Assembly: GCF_018371055.1 (NCBI RefSeq)
Contig: NZ_JAGYZD010000005.1
Coordinates: forward strand, 1-24,978
Direction: 5' to 3'
Source of the DNA: Finegoldia magna
GTDB taxonomy: Bacteria; Bacillota; Clostridia; Tissierellales; Peptoniphilaceae
Length of the DNA stretch: 24,978 nucleotides
The translations under genes were made by a program, and so were the position numbers. Position 1 is the stretch's first letter. Every line of letters starts with the position of its first letter. The notes beneath the pieces were generated by a model that was given only the letters and a program-made list of their open reading frames with translations, had not been told where the DNA came from and made no database searches. Positions 1 through 7,988 of this stretch are shown piece by piece.

Positions 1-80
1 TCTTCGCATTCTACAAATGCCCCAAACTTAGTAATTCCTGTTACTTTACCTTCAACAATATCGCCCACTGATATAGACAT
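1..80 (-). CDS. S1-domain RNA-binding protein, 5' part only (YabR-like)
   Basis: Only the first 26 codons are present; the gene runs off the left edge. The peptide begins MSISVGDIVEGKVTGITKFG, the first strand of an S1 (OB-fold) RNA-binding domain, with the usual VGDIVEGKVTGI and FGAFVE motifs. In many Firmicutes a small S1 protein of this kind (YabR in Bacillus subtilis) lies just downstream of divIC, as here. The start is ambiguous. The ribosome site AGGAGG (93-98) lies 12 bases before the ATG at 80 but only 6 bases before an in-frame TTG at 86, so translation may begin at the TTG and add two residues. The gene has its own strong promoter. The family assignment is secure; the exact cellular role is not known. 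Confidence 0.85.
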   Translation of the reverse strand, partial: MSISVGDIVEGKVTGITKFGAFVECE

Positions 81-116
81 ACGCAATATCTTCCTCCTAA
101 TATAATACTATATACA

Positions 117-145
117 AGTATATACTACTAAAAAAACGCTGTCAA
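117..145 (-). promoter_or_regulatory. Strong sigma-A type promoter for the S1 gene
   Basis: On the minus strand a perfect -35 box TTGACA (140-145) is followed after exactly 17 bases by TATACT (117-122), five of six matches to the -10 consensus. It lies between the divIC stop and the S1 gene start, so the S1 gene can be expressed independently of the divIC operon. This is one of the best vegetative promoter matches in the window. Confidence 0.75.
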
Positions 146-151
146 TAATTA

Positions 152-523
152 TTAATCAGACTTTTTGTCAAAAGTAGGAGATGGTGTGAAGTTTGCATCT
201 TTTTTTGGTTTTTCCTTTTCATCCTTAATCAAAACTTCGTTAGGTTTTACCATACCTAATTTTTCTCTGGCATATTTTTCAATCAACTCAGGATTGTCTA
301 AATGCTTGGAATCTTCAGATAATTTAAGTATTTCCTTTTCAAGTTCAGCTTGTTTTGTTTGTTGTTCTAATTTAACATTATTGATGTTTTTAATCTGTAG
401 TTGTTGCTTGAAAATAGTAAATAATAACGTAATACAAGCAAAAATAGTTGCAACTGAAACTATTATCCTAAATTTATTAACGTTTTTTCTTCTTTCTTTT
501 ATCTGCTTATCCCTGGCATTCAT
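152..523 (-). CDS. divIC: Septum formation initiator, DivIC/FtsB family
   Basis: A 123-residue single-pass membrane protein. A basic cytoplasmic tail (about residues 1-18) is followed by one hydrophobic helix (about 20-40), a coiled-coil stretch rich in E, K and L (about 42-75) and the family motif EKYAREKLGMVKPNE (about 82-96). This is the standard build of DivIC/FtsB, which joins FtsL and DivIB at the division septum and helps activate septal peptidoglycan synthesis. The C-terminal tail is charged and probably disordered. An AGGAGA ribosome site lies five bases before the ATG. It follows the rqcP stop by one base, so the two are almost certainly co-transcribed, an order conserved in Firmicutes. 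Length and motif make the assignment firm. Confidence 0.88.
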   Translation of the reverse strand: MNARDKQIKERRKNVNKFRIIVSVATIFACITLLFTIFKQQLQIKNINNVKLEQQTKQAELEKEILKLSEDSKHLDNPELIEKYAREKLGMVKPNEVLIKDEKEKPKKDANFTPSPTFDKKSD

Positions 524-524
524 T

Positions 525-770
525 TTAATCTCCTAAAGTTTCAAACATTTTATCCGCATCGTCTTTCTTTGAATTATCAATTAATTCTGTAACCTTTGCT
601 TTTAGAACAGATTGTGCGAAACTAATCTCGATTATATCTCCGACTTTTACGTTGTCTCCAGGTTTAGCGATTTTGTCGTTTATTTTCACTCTTTGCGATT
701 CACAAGCAGTTTTTGCTACAGTTCTTCTCTTAATAATCCTTGAATTTTTTAAAAATTTATCTAATCTCAT
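525..770 (-). CDS. rqcP: S4-domain RNA-binding protein RqcP (YabO/Hsp15 family)
   Basis: An 81-residue protein consisting almost entirely of an S4 RNA-binding domain: MRLDKFLKNSRIIKRRTVAK at the start, then the SQRVKINDKIAKPGDNVKVGD loop typical of this family. In Bacillus the orthologue (YabO, renamed RqcP) binds stalled 50S subunits and works with RqcH to add alanine tails to unfinished nascent chains, an arm of ribosome quality control. The start codon lies inside the 3' end of the upstream HAD gene (14-base overlap), and divIC starts one base after its stop, indicating translational coupling. In Bacillus the sporulation genes yabP and yabQ lie between yabO and divIC; both are absent here. 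Confidence 0.85.
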   Translation of the reverse strand: MRLDKFLKNSRIIKRRTVAKTACESQRVKINDKIAKPGDNVKVGDIIEISFAQSVLKAKVTELIDNSKKDDADKMFETLGD

Positions 771-1647
771 CTATTTCCTTATTTTCTATTTCTTCTAATA
801 TTAATTTGTAATCTAAATCCGATTCAACTTTCTTATATACTATTTTATCATATTTTTTGATAATTGCAGACTTCATTTTATCATTTCGATATAAGCAATA
901 AATATCGCAATCATCCAAGTCATCATTGAAAGTTTCCTTGTCGATAAAAAACATGGCTTTTACAAATTCTTTCGATTTTCTCCTAATTTTATATACTCCA
1001 TTTTTTTCTTTTTCAAATTTTTCAAGTATAAGTTTAATATCTTGTAAATTATCGACAATAAAATCAGCTTTATCTTGTTTAAAATTAAATCTATCTTCTC
1101 GTCTAGCAATTACTGTCAAACCTGCATTTTTCGCTGATTCAATCCCATAATCAGAATCTTCAATCGCAAAAGCATCTTGTGGACGCACTCCTAAAATTTC
1201 ACATGTGTTCGTGTAAATTTCTGGATTTGGCTTTGATTCTACAAAATCCTCTCCACTAATAACAGCATCAAATTCATCTTCAATTTTTAATTCCTCCAAG
1301 ACTAGTTTAATAGTATTTTTTGGTGATGAAGATGCCAATGCTAGTTTGAAGTTTTTCCTTTTAAGTTCTTTTAGTAACGGATAAAAACCATCCATTACCA
1401 AAGAACTATAATCTATTTTATCAGCATCGATATAGTTTTTCATCATATTATATACTTCTTCAGGTTTTCTGTGAAGTTTTGATTCCAAAAACTCATCGGT
1501 CTTTTGTTGACTTAAACCAGCAAGAGAAAATAAATCTTCTTCAGATATTTCGACGTCAAAATCTTCAAGCACTTTCTTGAAAAAATCAATATACACTACT
1601 TCACTGTCTATTATTACGCCGTCCATATCAAATATTACTGCCTTCAT
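757..1647 (-). CDS. HAD-superfamily phosphatase/phosphoglucomutase-like protein with C-terminal extension
   Basis: A 296-residue protein. Residues 1 to about 210 form a standard HAD subfamily I hydrolase of the beta-phosphoglucomutase type: motif I DMDGVIIDSE (nucleophile D7, acid/base D9), motif II LASSSP (S106 or S107), motif III lysine in ESKPNPEIY (K139) and motif IV IEDSDYG (E163, D164), with a helical cap between motifs I and II. Such enzymes act on small phosphorylated substrates such as sugar phosphates; the substrate cannot be read from sequence. Residues about 215-296 are an additional lysine- and aspartate-rich segment not needed for the HAD fold, whose function I do not recognise. 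An AGAGGT site precedes the ATG. The gene follows pyk by 34 bases and overlaps rqcP by 14. Confidence 0.82.
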   Translation of the reverse strand: MKAVIFDMDGVIIDSEVVYIDFFKKVLEDFDVEISEEDLFSLAGLSQQKTDEFLESKLHRKPEEVYNMMKNYIDADKIDYSSLVMDGFYPLLKELKRKNFKLALASSSPKNTIKLVLEELKIEDEFDAVISGEDFVESKPNPEIYTNTCEILGVRPQDAFAIEDSDYGIESAKNAGLTVIARREDRFNFKQDKADFIVDNLQDIKLILEKFEKEKNGVYKIRRKSKEFVKAMFFIDKETFNDDLDDCDIYCLYRNDKMKSAIIKKYDKIVYKKVESDLDYKLILEEIENKEIDEIR

Positions 1648-1664
1648 TTTCTACCTCTAAGTTT

Positions 1665-1673
1665 ATTGTACCA
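1665..1673 (-). promoter_or_regulatory. Possible extended -10 promoter between pyk and the HAD gene
   Basis: The minus strand reads TGG then TACAAT, an extended -10 (TGn plus five of six consensus bases), about 20 bases upstream of the HAD start. No convincing -35 is visible inside the end of pyk. It could give the HAD-rqcP-divIC genes some expression independent of pyk. This is weak evidence from motif matching only. Confidence 0.3.
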
Positions 1674-1681
1674 TATTACGT

Positions 1682-3439
1682 TTATAAAATCTTCGCTGCT
1701 CCACGATATACCAATCCGGCTATAGGATCGATAGTCAATATTTCTTCATCTTTTACTATACTTACAGCATCTTTGCAACCTACAATTGTTGGAATACCCA
1801 AGTGTAATCCGACGATTGCAGCTGGAGAAGTAAGTCCTCCTTCTTCAACAATAATTGCAGACGCTTTTTGAACATATGGAATAAATTCTCTTTCCAAGCT
1901 GTACAAAACAATTGCATTTCCATCTTCAAATTTTGAAGCTAAATCTTCAACGCCTTTTGCTATTCTTGCCTTTGCTGTTACAGATTTCTTACCAATTCCA
2001 GTTCCTTCGATTAAAATGTCTCCTATTGTATGAACTTTTAATAAGTTTGTCGTTCCAGATACTCCAACAGGAAGACCTGCTGTAATTATTATCAAATCAC
2101 CTTCACGAACTAAGTCTTTTTTTATTCCAGCAGAAATTGATCTATCAATAACTTCATCTGTGTTTTCACTCAATTCGCTTAGAACTGGATGTACCCCCCA
2201 AATCAAGGATAATTTTCTCATTACTTCTTCTGATGTTGTGGCTGCAACTATTGGAGATAATGGACGATATTTTGAAACATTTCTTGCAGTTGAACCAGAA
2301 GTTGTAGCAACTACAATTGCATTAGCCCCCAATTGTTCACTAATACTTCTTGTTGCAATACTTATCGCATTAGTAGTAGTAATATCTAGCCATTTCAATC
2401 TTTTGTTCGCAGCTTCTTTAAATTCATCAGAATTTTCTGTATTAATTGCTATGTCATTCATAACTTTTACTGCGTTTATTGGATAATTTCCCGCTGCAGT
2501 TTCTCCAGAAAGCATAACCGCATCACTTCCATCTAAAATCGCATTTGCAACATCTGTAACTTCTGCTCTAGTTGGTCTTGGATTTCTAATCATGGAATCT
2601 AGCATTTGAGTTGCAGTTATAACTGGTTTTCCAGCTAATGAAGTTTTCTTAATAATTTCTTTTTGAACAATTGGCATAATTTCTGTTTGGATTTCAACAC
2701 CTAAATCCCCTCTAGCAACCATTATTCCATCTGAAGTGTTGATTATCTCATCCAAATTATCGACACCTTCTTGTGATTCGATTTTAGAAATTATTTTGAT
2801 ATCATTTCCATTGTTTTCTTCTAAAATTTTTCTAATATCCAATACGTCTTGTGATTTTCTAATAAAAGATGCTGCAATGTAATCTATCCCATTTTCAATT
2901 CCAAATTTAATATCAGAAATATCTTTTTCGGTTATCGCAGGTAATTTTACTTTTGAATTAGGAATGTTGACACCTTTTTTGCTTTTTAAAATGCCATAGT
3001 TATTAACTTTGCAAATTACATCAGTGTCTTTAATTTCAACTACTTCTAATTCAACTAACCCATCGTCAATTAAAACTTTTTTACCAATATCCAAATCATC
3101 TGGAAGTCCTTTATAGCTTACTGAACAGATTTTTTCATCGCCAACTACATCTCTTGTTGTCAACGTGAACTCATCATCAATAGATAGTTGAACTTGGTCT
3201 ACCCCAAAATCGCCTAATCTAATTTCAGGCCCTTTTGTATCTAACATTATAGCTACTGGAAGGTCAAGTTCTTCTCTCGCTTGTTTTATATTTTTTATTC
3301 TTTGCAAATGTTCTTCGTGACTTCCGTGTGAAAAGTTCAATCTGCAGACATTCATACCATTTTGCATCAATATTTTTAAAGTCTCTACAGAATCTGACGC
3401 TGGACCTATAGTGCAGACTATTTTTGTTTTCTTTAACAT
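1682..3439 (-). CDS. pyk: Pyruvate kinase with C-terminal PEP-utiliser-like domain
   Basis: Catalyses the last step of glycolysis: phosphoenolpyruvate plus ADP gives pyruvate plus ATP. The N-terminal KTKIVCTIGPAS motif, the catalytic lysine region IISKIESQEG, MVARGDLGVE and the SGETAAGNYP loop are all present. Residues about 480-585 form the extra domain seen in Bacillus-type pyruvate kinases, related to the swivelling phosphohistidine domain of PPDK and enzyme I. In that domain the usual TSHAA reads TSPAA (Pro539), so the His is missing. I chose the ATG at 3439 (585 residues), because GGGAG lies five bases upstream; the ATG at 3451 has no ribosome site. It follows pfkA closely, the usual Firmicute order. 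Confidence 0.95.
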   Translation of the reverse strand: MLKKTKIVCTIGPASDSVETLKILMQNGMNVCRLNFSHGSHEEHLQRIKNIKQAREELDLPVAIMLDTKGPEIRLGDFGVDQVQLSIDDEFTLTTRDVVGDEKICSVSYKGLPDDLDIGKKVLIDDGLVELEVVEIKDTDVICKVNNYGILKSKKGVNIPNSKVKLPAITEKDISDIKFGIENGIDYIAASFIRKSQDVLDIRKILEENNGNDIKIISKIESQEGVDNLDEIINTSDGIMVARGDLGVEIQTEIMPIVQKEIIKKTSLAGKPVITATQMLDSMIRNPRPTRAEVTDVANAILDGSDAVMLSGETAAGNYPINAVKVMNDIAINTENSDEFKEAANKRLKWLDITTTNAISIATRSISEQLGANAIVVATTSGSTARNVSKYRPLSPIVAATTSEEVMRKLSLIWGVHPVLSELSENTDEVIDRSISAGIKKDLVREGDLIIITAGLPVGVSGTTNLLKVHTIGDILIEGTGIGKKSVTAKARIAKGVEDLASKFEDGNAIVLYSLEREFIPYVQKASAIIVEEGGLTSPAAIVGLHLGIPTIVGCKDAVSIVKDEEILTIDPIAGLVYRGAAKIL

Positions 3440-3451
3440 TTTTTCTCCCAT

Positions 3452-4411
3452 CTAAATAGATATCTCTTTCGATATTTCATACAAATCTTCTCTAAATTTT
3501 CTCTTAGTTTTAACCGCTTCATCTATAGGAACTGTTACGATTTTGTTATCCTTCGTAGCAATTGCTAGTCCTGTTTTTTCTTCAATTATTAATTTAACTG
3601 CTAAATTCCCCATTTGTGTTGCCATTAATCTATCAAAAGTACAGGGAGTTCCTCCACGTTGCACGTGACCCAATATAGTCACTTTTGTTTCAACTCCTGT
3701 TTTTTCTTCGATCATATCTTTAATATCATAAGCTCCGCCGACACCTTCAGCGAGCATAATTAAATGATGAAGTTTTCCTCTTTTTCTTCCTCGTTCGATT
3801 TTTTCAGTTACTTCGTCAATGTCTAATTCTACTTCTGGAACTAATATGGATTCTGCTCCTGACGCAACCCCAGAATACAAAGCAATGTCACCGCAATTTC
3901 TTCCCATAACTTCAATTATATTTGCTCGTCCATGGCTTGATGATGTATCTCTTAATTTAGATATTGCATCGCTAACTGTTTCAACAGCAGTGAAAAAACC
4001 TATCGTATAATCAGTGTATCCCATATCATTGTCAATAGTGCATGGAATTCCAATTGTCGATATTCCGATTTTACTTAATGCACTTGCACCTTTAAATGAA
4101 CCATCTCCACCTAGAACTACAAGTCCATCTACTCCAAAATCTTTTAAAATTTGAGCTCCTTTTTTCTGACCTTCTTCAGTTTTAAATTCAAGGCATCTCG
4201 CAGAACCCAAAATGGTTCCACCTCTGTGAATAATGTCTGCAACGGATGACACATTCATTTCGTAAATATTTCCATTCATAAGACCATCGTATCCGGATCT
4301 TATTCCCATCACTCTTATTCCATTGTAAATACAAGTTCTTGCTATTGAACGAATACATGCATTCATTCCCGGTGCATCTCCACCACTTGTAAGTATAGCT
4401 ATTGTTTTCAT
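3452..4411 (-). CDS. pfkA: ATP-dependent 6-phosphofructokinase
   Basis: A 319-residue enzyme phosphorylating fructose 6-phosphate to fructose 1,6-bisphosphate, the committed step of glycolysis. It shows the nucleotide loop LTSGGDAPGMN at the start, GGDGSFKGA (the glycine after GGDGS marks ATP rather than pyrophosphate use), the substrate loop CTIDNDM with the catalytic aspartate, and the sugar-phosphate site GHVQRGGTPCTFDR. Length equals that of classical bacterial PfkA. An AGAGGT site lies before the ATG at 4411. Nine bases separate it from dnaE and about a dozen from the pyk start, so dnaE-pfkA-pyk is one transcription unit, matching the order in other Firmicutes. Confidence 0.96.
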   Translation of the reverse strand: MKTIAILTSGGDAPGMNACIRSIARTCIYNGIRVMGIRSGYDGLMNGNIYEMNVSSVADIIHRGGTILGSARCLEFKTEEGQKKGAQILKDFGVDGLVVLGGDGSFKGASALSKIGISTIGIPCTIDNDMGYTDYTIGFFTAVETVSDAISKLRDTSSSHGRANIIEVMGRNCGDIALYSGVASGAESILVPEVELDIDEVTEKIERGRKRGKLHHLIMLAEGVGGAYDIKDMIEEKTGVETKVTILGHVQRGGTPCTFDRLMATQMGNLAVKLIIEEKTGLAIATKDNKIVTVPIDEAVKTKRKFREDLYEISKEISI

Positions 4412-4420
4412 AATTTACCT

Positions 4421-7400
4421 CTATTTTAAAACTACATTTTCTCTTCCTAGTAATGAAACTAATTGATCAATAGTATTGTCTTCACAAGAAATTCTAAATT
4501 CATTTCCTAGTAAGTAGTTTTGTTTCTTTTCTTCAAAATATATATTTGATTGTGTATTTCCTTTGCTATTGAGCAATATTGGTTTAACTTTATCCAAAAT
4601 ATAACTTGGCATATTTTTTGTGATTCTCAAGAATAATTTTTCTTCTGTTTGCTCTTGATTTTCTACATTTGAAATTGATTTGATACTTTGAATACTATCT
4701 ACTAAAATTTTAGGAACTTCACCTTCAATAATGTTCAGCCTTCCACTCACAATCAAAATCTCATCTTCTTTTAAAAAGCTTGAATATTGCTCATATTTTT
4801 GTGGAAAAACTATAAGTTCCATAGTTCCATACAAATCTTCGAATTTTACAAATTCCATGATTTTCTGATTTTTAGTAAATTTCTTATTGATTGATTCTAT
4901 TATCCCTACAACTTTTACTCTTTTACCATCAAAATTCTTCTCATTGTAAACATCATCTTCCAAATCTCCAGTTGAAAAATTAGAGTACTTATCTATTATT
5001 TTCGAATAGGATCTTAAAGGATGGTCTGATAAATATATACCCAATACTTCCTTTTCCATTCTCAAAAGTTCTGATTTATCAAATTCTTCTCTTCTTGTAA
5101 ATTCGTCACGCTCTTCATCATCTTGAGTTTCAAACATATCGAATAAATTAGATTGCCCAGGTACATTGTTTTTTAAACCCGATTGAACAGAATCAATTAT
5201 AGATTGGTATTGTAGCATCAATGTCGCCCTTGTTTCTCCCAACGATGTAAACGCGCCAGCTTTTATTAGAGATTCAATGGAGCGTTTATTTATCGCTGAT
5301 TTGTCCTTTTCGTAAATTCTTTCAACGAAATCTCTAAATGTTTTAAATTTACCATTTTCATTTCTAGAAATAATAGTTTGTTCAATAAGATTTGCTCCGA
5401 CGTTTTTAATGGCTTTTAACCCGTAAATAATGGAGTTTTCTTTAACATTGAACTTATCCAAACTATAGTTTATATCTGGTGGTAATATTTCAATGTTAAG
5501 TCTCCTAGCTTCTTCAATATACAAAGAAATCTGAGAAGTGTTTCCCATAACTGATGATATTAAAGCCGCTAAAAATTCCACTGGATAATAATATTTTAAC
5601 CATGCTGTTCTCATCGCAACTAATGAATAAGCTGCTGAGTGCGATTTATTAAATGCATACTTTGCAAAGTCTATCATTAAATCATAGATTTTGTTTGCAA
5701 TATCTTCCTCGACACCTCGTCTAATTGCTCCTTCAATCAAAATATTTCCATCTTCATCTTCTTTTCCGAAGATAAATTCTTTCCTACCATCTTCCATTAC
5801 CTTCATTTTCTTCTTACTCATCGCACGTCTTAAATTGTCAGCTTCTCCTAAGCTAAATCCTGCAATTTTTTGTACGATTTGCATAACTTGCTCTTGATAA
5901 ACAATGGTACCGTAAGTTGGTTTCAAAATATCTTCTAGTAATGGAGATAAATATTGAACGTCTTTTTCATTGTGTTTGTTGTGAATGTAAGTTGGAATCT
6001 CATTCATTGGACCTGGTCTAAACAAAGCATTAGCCGCTATTAAATCATCAAATTTGGTTGGCTTCAATTCTTTCAAGAAGTTTCTCATTCCTTGAGATTC
6101 AAATTGGAATATTCCCAAAGTTTGTGCAACTGTAAACATGGACAAAACTTTTGGGTCATTTTCATCCATATCTTCAAAACTCACATCAATATTTTTGTTT
6201 TTCTTAATAAATTTAATACAATCGCTGATTACTGTTAAAGTTCTAAGTCCCAAAAAGTCCATCTTCAATAGACCAAGTTCCTCAAGCTCCGTCATATTAA
6301 ATTGAGTGATTACAGCGTCTTTGTTAATAGCCAAAGGAACGTACTCCATAATTGGCAGCTTTGATATTACAACTCCTGCTGCATGAGTTGATGTGTGCCT
6401 TGGCATTCCTTCAACTCTTCGTGCAACATCTACTAATTTTTTAACATCTCGGCTATTGTCATAAGCTTCTCTAAATTCTGGTGAAATTTCCAGCGATTTA
6501 TCTATGTTTATATTCAAAAGATTTGGGACTTTTTTTGCGGTGTCATCAACAGTTTTAAAGTCCATCGCCAAAACTCTTCCAACATCTCTGATTGCATTTC
6601 TCGCTGCCATTGTTCCGAATGTTACTATCTGAGCAACCTTGTCTTCGCCATATTTTTTTACAACGTAATCAATTACTTCTTCTCGTCTTTCGTAGCAAAA
6701 ATCTATATCAATATCAGGCATTGAAACACGTTCTGGATTCAAAAATCTTTCAAATATTAAATTATAATCCAATGGATTAATATCTGTAATTTCTAAGCAA
6801 TAACTTATTAAACTTCCAGCAGCAGATCCACGTCCAGGTCCTACAGGAATGTCTTGTGATTTCGCAAATCTTATAAAATCCCATACAATTAGAAAATAAT
6901 CGACATATCCCATTTTTTCAATTACAGAAAGTTCGTATTCGCACCTTTCCTTTGCTTCTTGTAGTCTTTTATCATTTGCAAATCTTTTGTCTAATCCATC
7001 ATACACCAGTTTTTTAAGATAAGTAGTATTTGTAAAACCATCTGGTATTGCAAAATAAGGTAAATGTAAATTTCCGAATTCTAATTCCACATTACACATT
7101 TCGGCGATTTTCTTGGTATTTTCAATTGCTTCAGGATAATCCTTAAACAAATCTTTCATTTGCTCTTCACTTCTCAAGAAAAATTCACCAGGAATGTAAC
7201 TCATTTTGTTGTCTTCTTCAATAGTTTTTCCCGTTTGAAGACAAATCAAAATATTGTGTATTTTATAATCTTCTTTTTCAATATAATGAACATCATTAGT
7301 GCATACAAGTCCTATATCTAATTCTTTCGCAATTTTGGGGATATTTTCCATAACTATCATGTCTTCTCTTGAAGAATGATTTTGCAATTCTAAGTAAAAA

Positions 7401-7906
7401 TCTTCCCCGTAAATACTTTTCAATTCCTTGGCTACATCCTTTGCCTTATCATAACCATATCTTATTAGAGATTCTTGAACTTCTCCTTTCAAACAAGCAG
7501 ACAAAGCTATTATTCCTTCAGAATATTTTCTTAAGGTGTCTTTATCAACTCTTGGTTTGTAATAAAATCCCTCAACATATCCTAAAGAAACTATCTTCAT
7601 CAAATTAGAATATCCTGTTTGATTTTTGGCTAAAAGAACTAAATGATTATAGAACTTATTTTCAGGATTTTTTATTTTATGATCCTTATTGGTAGTGTAA
7701 ATTTCACAACCAATTATAGGTTTTATATTTCTTTTTTTGCATTCTTTATAAAACTTTACTGTTCCAAACATACTGCCATGATCAGTAATAGCGATGGCTT
7801 TCATTTGTAAATCTTGGACTTTATCTAAAAGTTTTTCGATTGGAGAAAACCCATCTAGTAAACTGTATTCTGTATGAACATGTAAATGCGTAAACGTATC
7901 TATCAT
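4421..7906 (-). CDS. dnaE: DNA polymerase III alpha subunit, DnaE type
   Basis: A 1161-residue replicative polymerase. The N-terminal PHP domain (about 1-200) opens with HLHVHTEYSLLDG and ITDHGSMFG. The palm follows with PGRGSAAGSL, the catalytic pair in PDIDIDF (about residue 400) and the third aspartate in KMDFLGLRTL. Beyond are the FRPGPM fingers motif, a helix-hairpin-helix region and an OB-fold (about 1000-1075, RVKVVGIIESI). No DEDD exonuclease insertion is present, so this is DnaE and not PolC; Firmicutes normally carry both, and DnaE extends primers on the lagging strand. AAAGGAG precedes the ATG. A terminator just upstream means it has its own promoter, probably around the AT-rich run 7907-7950, but I see no convincing -35/-10 pair. 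Confidence 0.95.
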   Translation of the reverse strand: MIDTFTHLHVHTEYSLLDGFSPIEKLLDKVQDLQMKAIAITDHGSMFGTVKFYKECKKRNIKPIIGCEIYTTNKDHKIKNPENKFYNHLVLLAKNQTGYSNLMKIVSLGYVEGFYYKPRVDKDTLRKYSEGIIALSACLKGEVQESLIRYGYDKAKDVAKELKSIYGEDFYLELQNHSSREDMIVMENIPKIAKELDIGLVCTNDVHYIEKEDYKIHNILICLQTGKTIEEDNKMSYIPGEFFLRSEEQMKDLFKDYPEAIENTKKIAEMCNVELEFGNLHLPYFAIPDGFTNTTYLKKLVYDGLDKRFANDKRLQEAKERCEYELSVIEKMGYVDYFLIVWDFIRFAKSQDIPVGPGRGSAAGSLISYCLEITDINPLDYNLIFERFLNPERVSMPDIDIDFCYERREEVIDYVVKKYGEDKVAQIVTFGTMAARNAIRDVGRVLAMDFKTVDDTAKKVPNLLNINIDKSLEISPEFREAYDNSRDVKKLVDVARRVEGMPRHTSTHAAGVVISKLPIMEYVPLAINKDAVITQFNMTELEELGLLKMDFLGLRTLTVISDCIKFIKKNKNIDVSFEDMDENDPKVLSMFTVAQTLGIFQFESQGMRNFLKELKPTKFDDLIAANALFRPGPMNEIPTYIHNKHNEKDVQYLSPLLEDILKPTYGTIVYQEQVMQIVQKIAGFSLGEADNLRRAMSKKKMKVMEDGRKEFIFGKEDEDGNILIEGAIRRGVEEDIANKIYDLMIDFAKYAFNKSHSAAYSLVAMRTAWLKYYYPVEFLAALISSVMGNTSQISLYIEEARRLNIEILPPDINYSLDKFNVKENSIIYGLKAIKNVGANLIEQTIISRNENGKFKTFRDFVERIYEKDKSAINKRSIESLIKAGAFTSLGETRATLMLQYQSIIDSVQSGLKNNVPGQSNLFDMFETQDDEERDEFTRREEFDKSELLRMEKEVLGIYLSDHPLRSYSKIIDKYSNFSTGDLEDDVYNEKNFDGKRVKVVGIIESINKKFTKNQKIMEFVKFEDLYGTMELIVFPQKYEQYSSFLKEDEILIVSGRLNIIEGEVPKILVDSIQSIKSISNVENQEQTEEKLFLRITKNMPSYILDKVKPILLNSKGNTQSNIYFEEKKQNYLLGNEFRISCEDNTIDQLVSLLGRENVVLK

Positions 7907-7950
7907 TTCAAACTCCTTTAGCCTTATTTTATAATAAGTTTGGTTATTTT

Positions 7951-7988
7951 AAAAGAAAAATTGCTGACAATTATAAATCATCAGCAAT
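7951..7988 (-). terminator. Rho-independent terminator at the end of whiA
   Basis: An 8-bp perfect inverted repeat, ATTGCTGA (7981-7988 on the minus strand) with TCAGCAAT (7960-7967), encloses a 13-base loop and is followed on the minus strand by TTTTCTTTT. The upstream arm overlaps the last whiA codons. It separates the whiA unit from dnaE. A run of T also follows on the plus strand, so it may work in both directions, although nothing is transcribed toward it from the left. Confidence 0.7.

Noticed and set aside
165..536. Plus-strand open frame of 123 codons opposite divIC
   Set aside because: It is the exact antisense shadow of divIC, rich in Ser/Phe/Leu as expected for reverse reading of AT-rich code, with no ribosome site or family motif.
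3440..3451. Upstream ATG of pyk (MGEKMLKK)
   Set aside because: No ribosome site lies before it, whereas GGGAG is five bases before the inner ATG, and the family normally begins close to KTKIVCTIGPAS.
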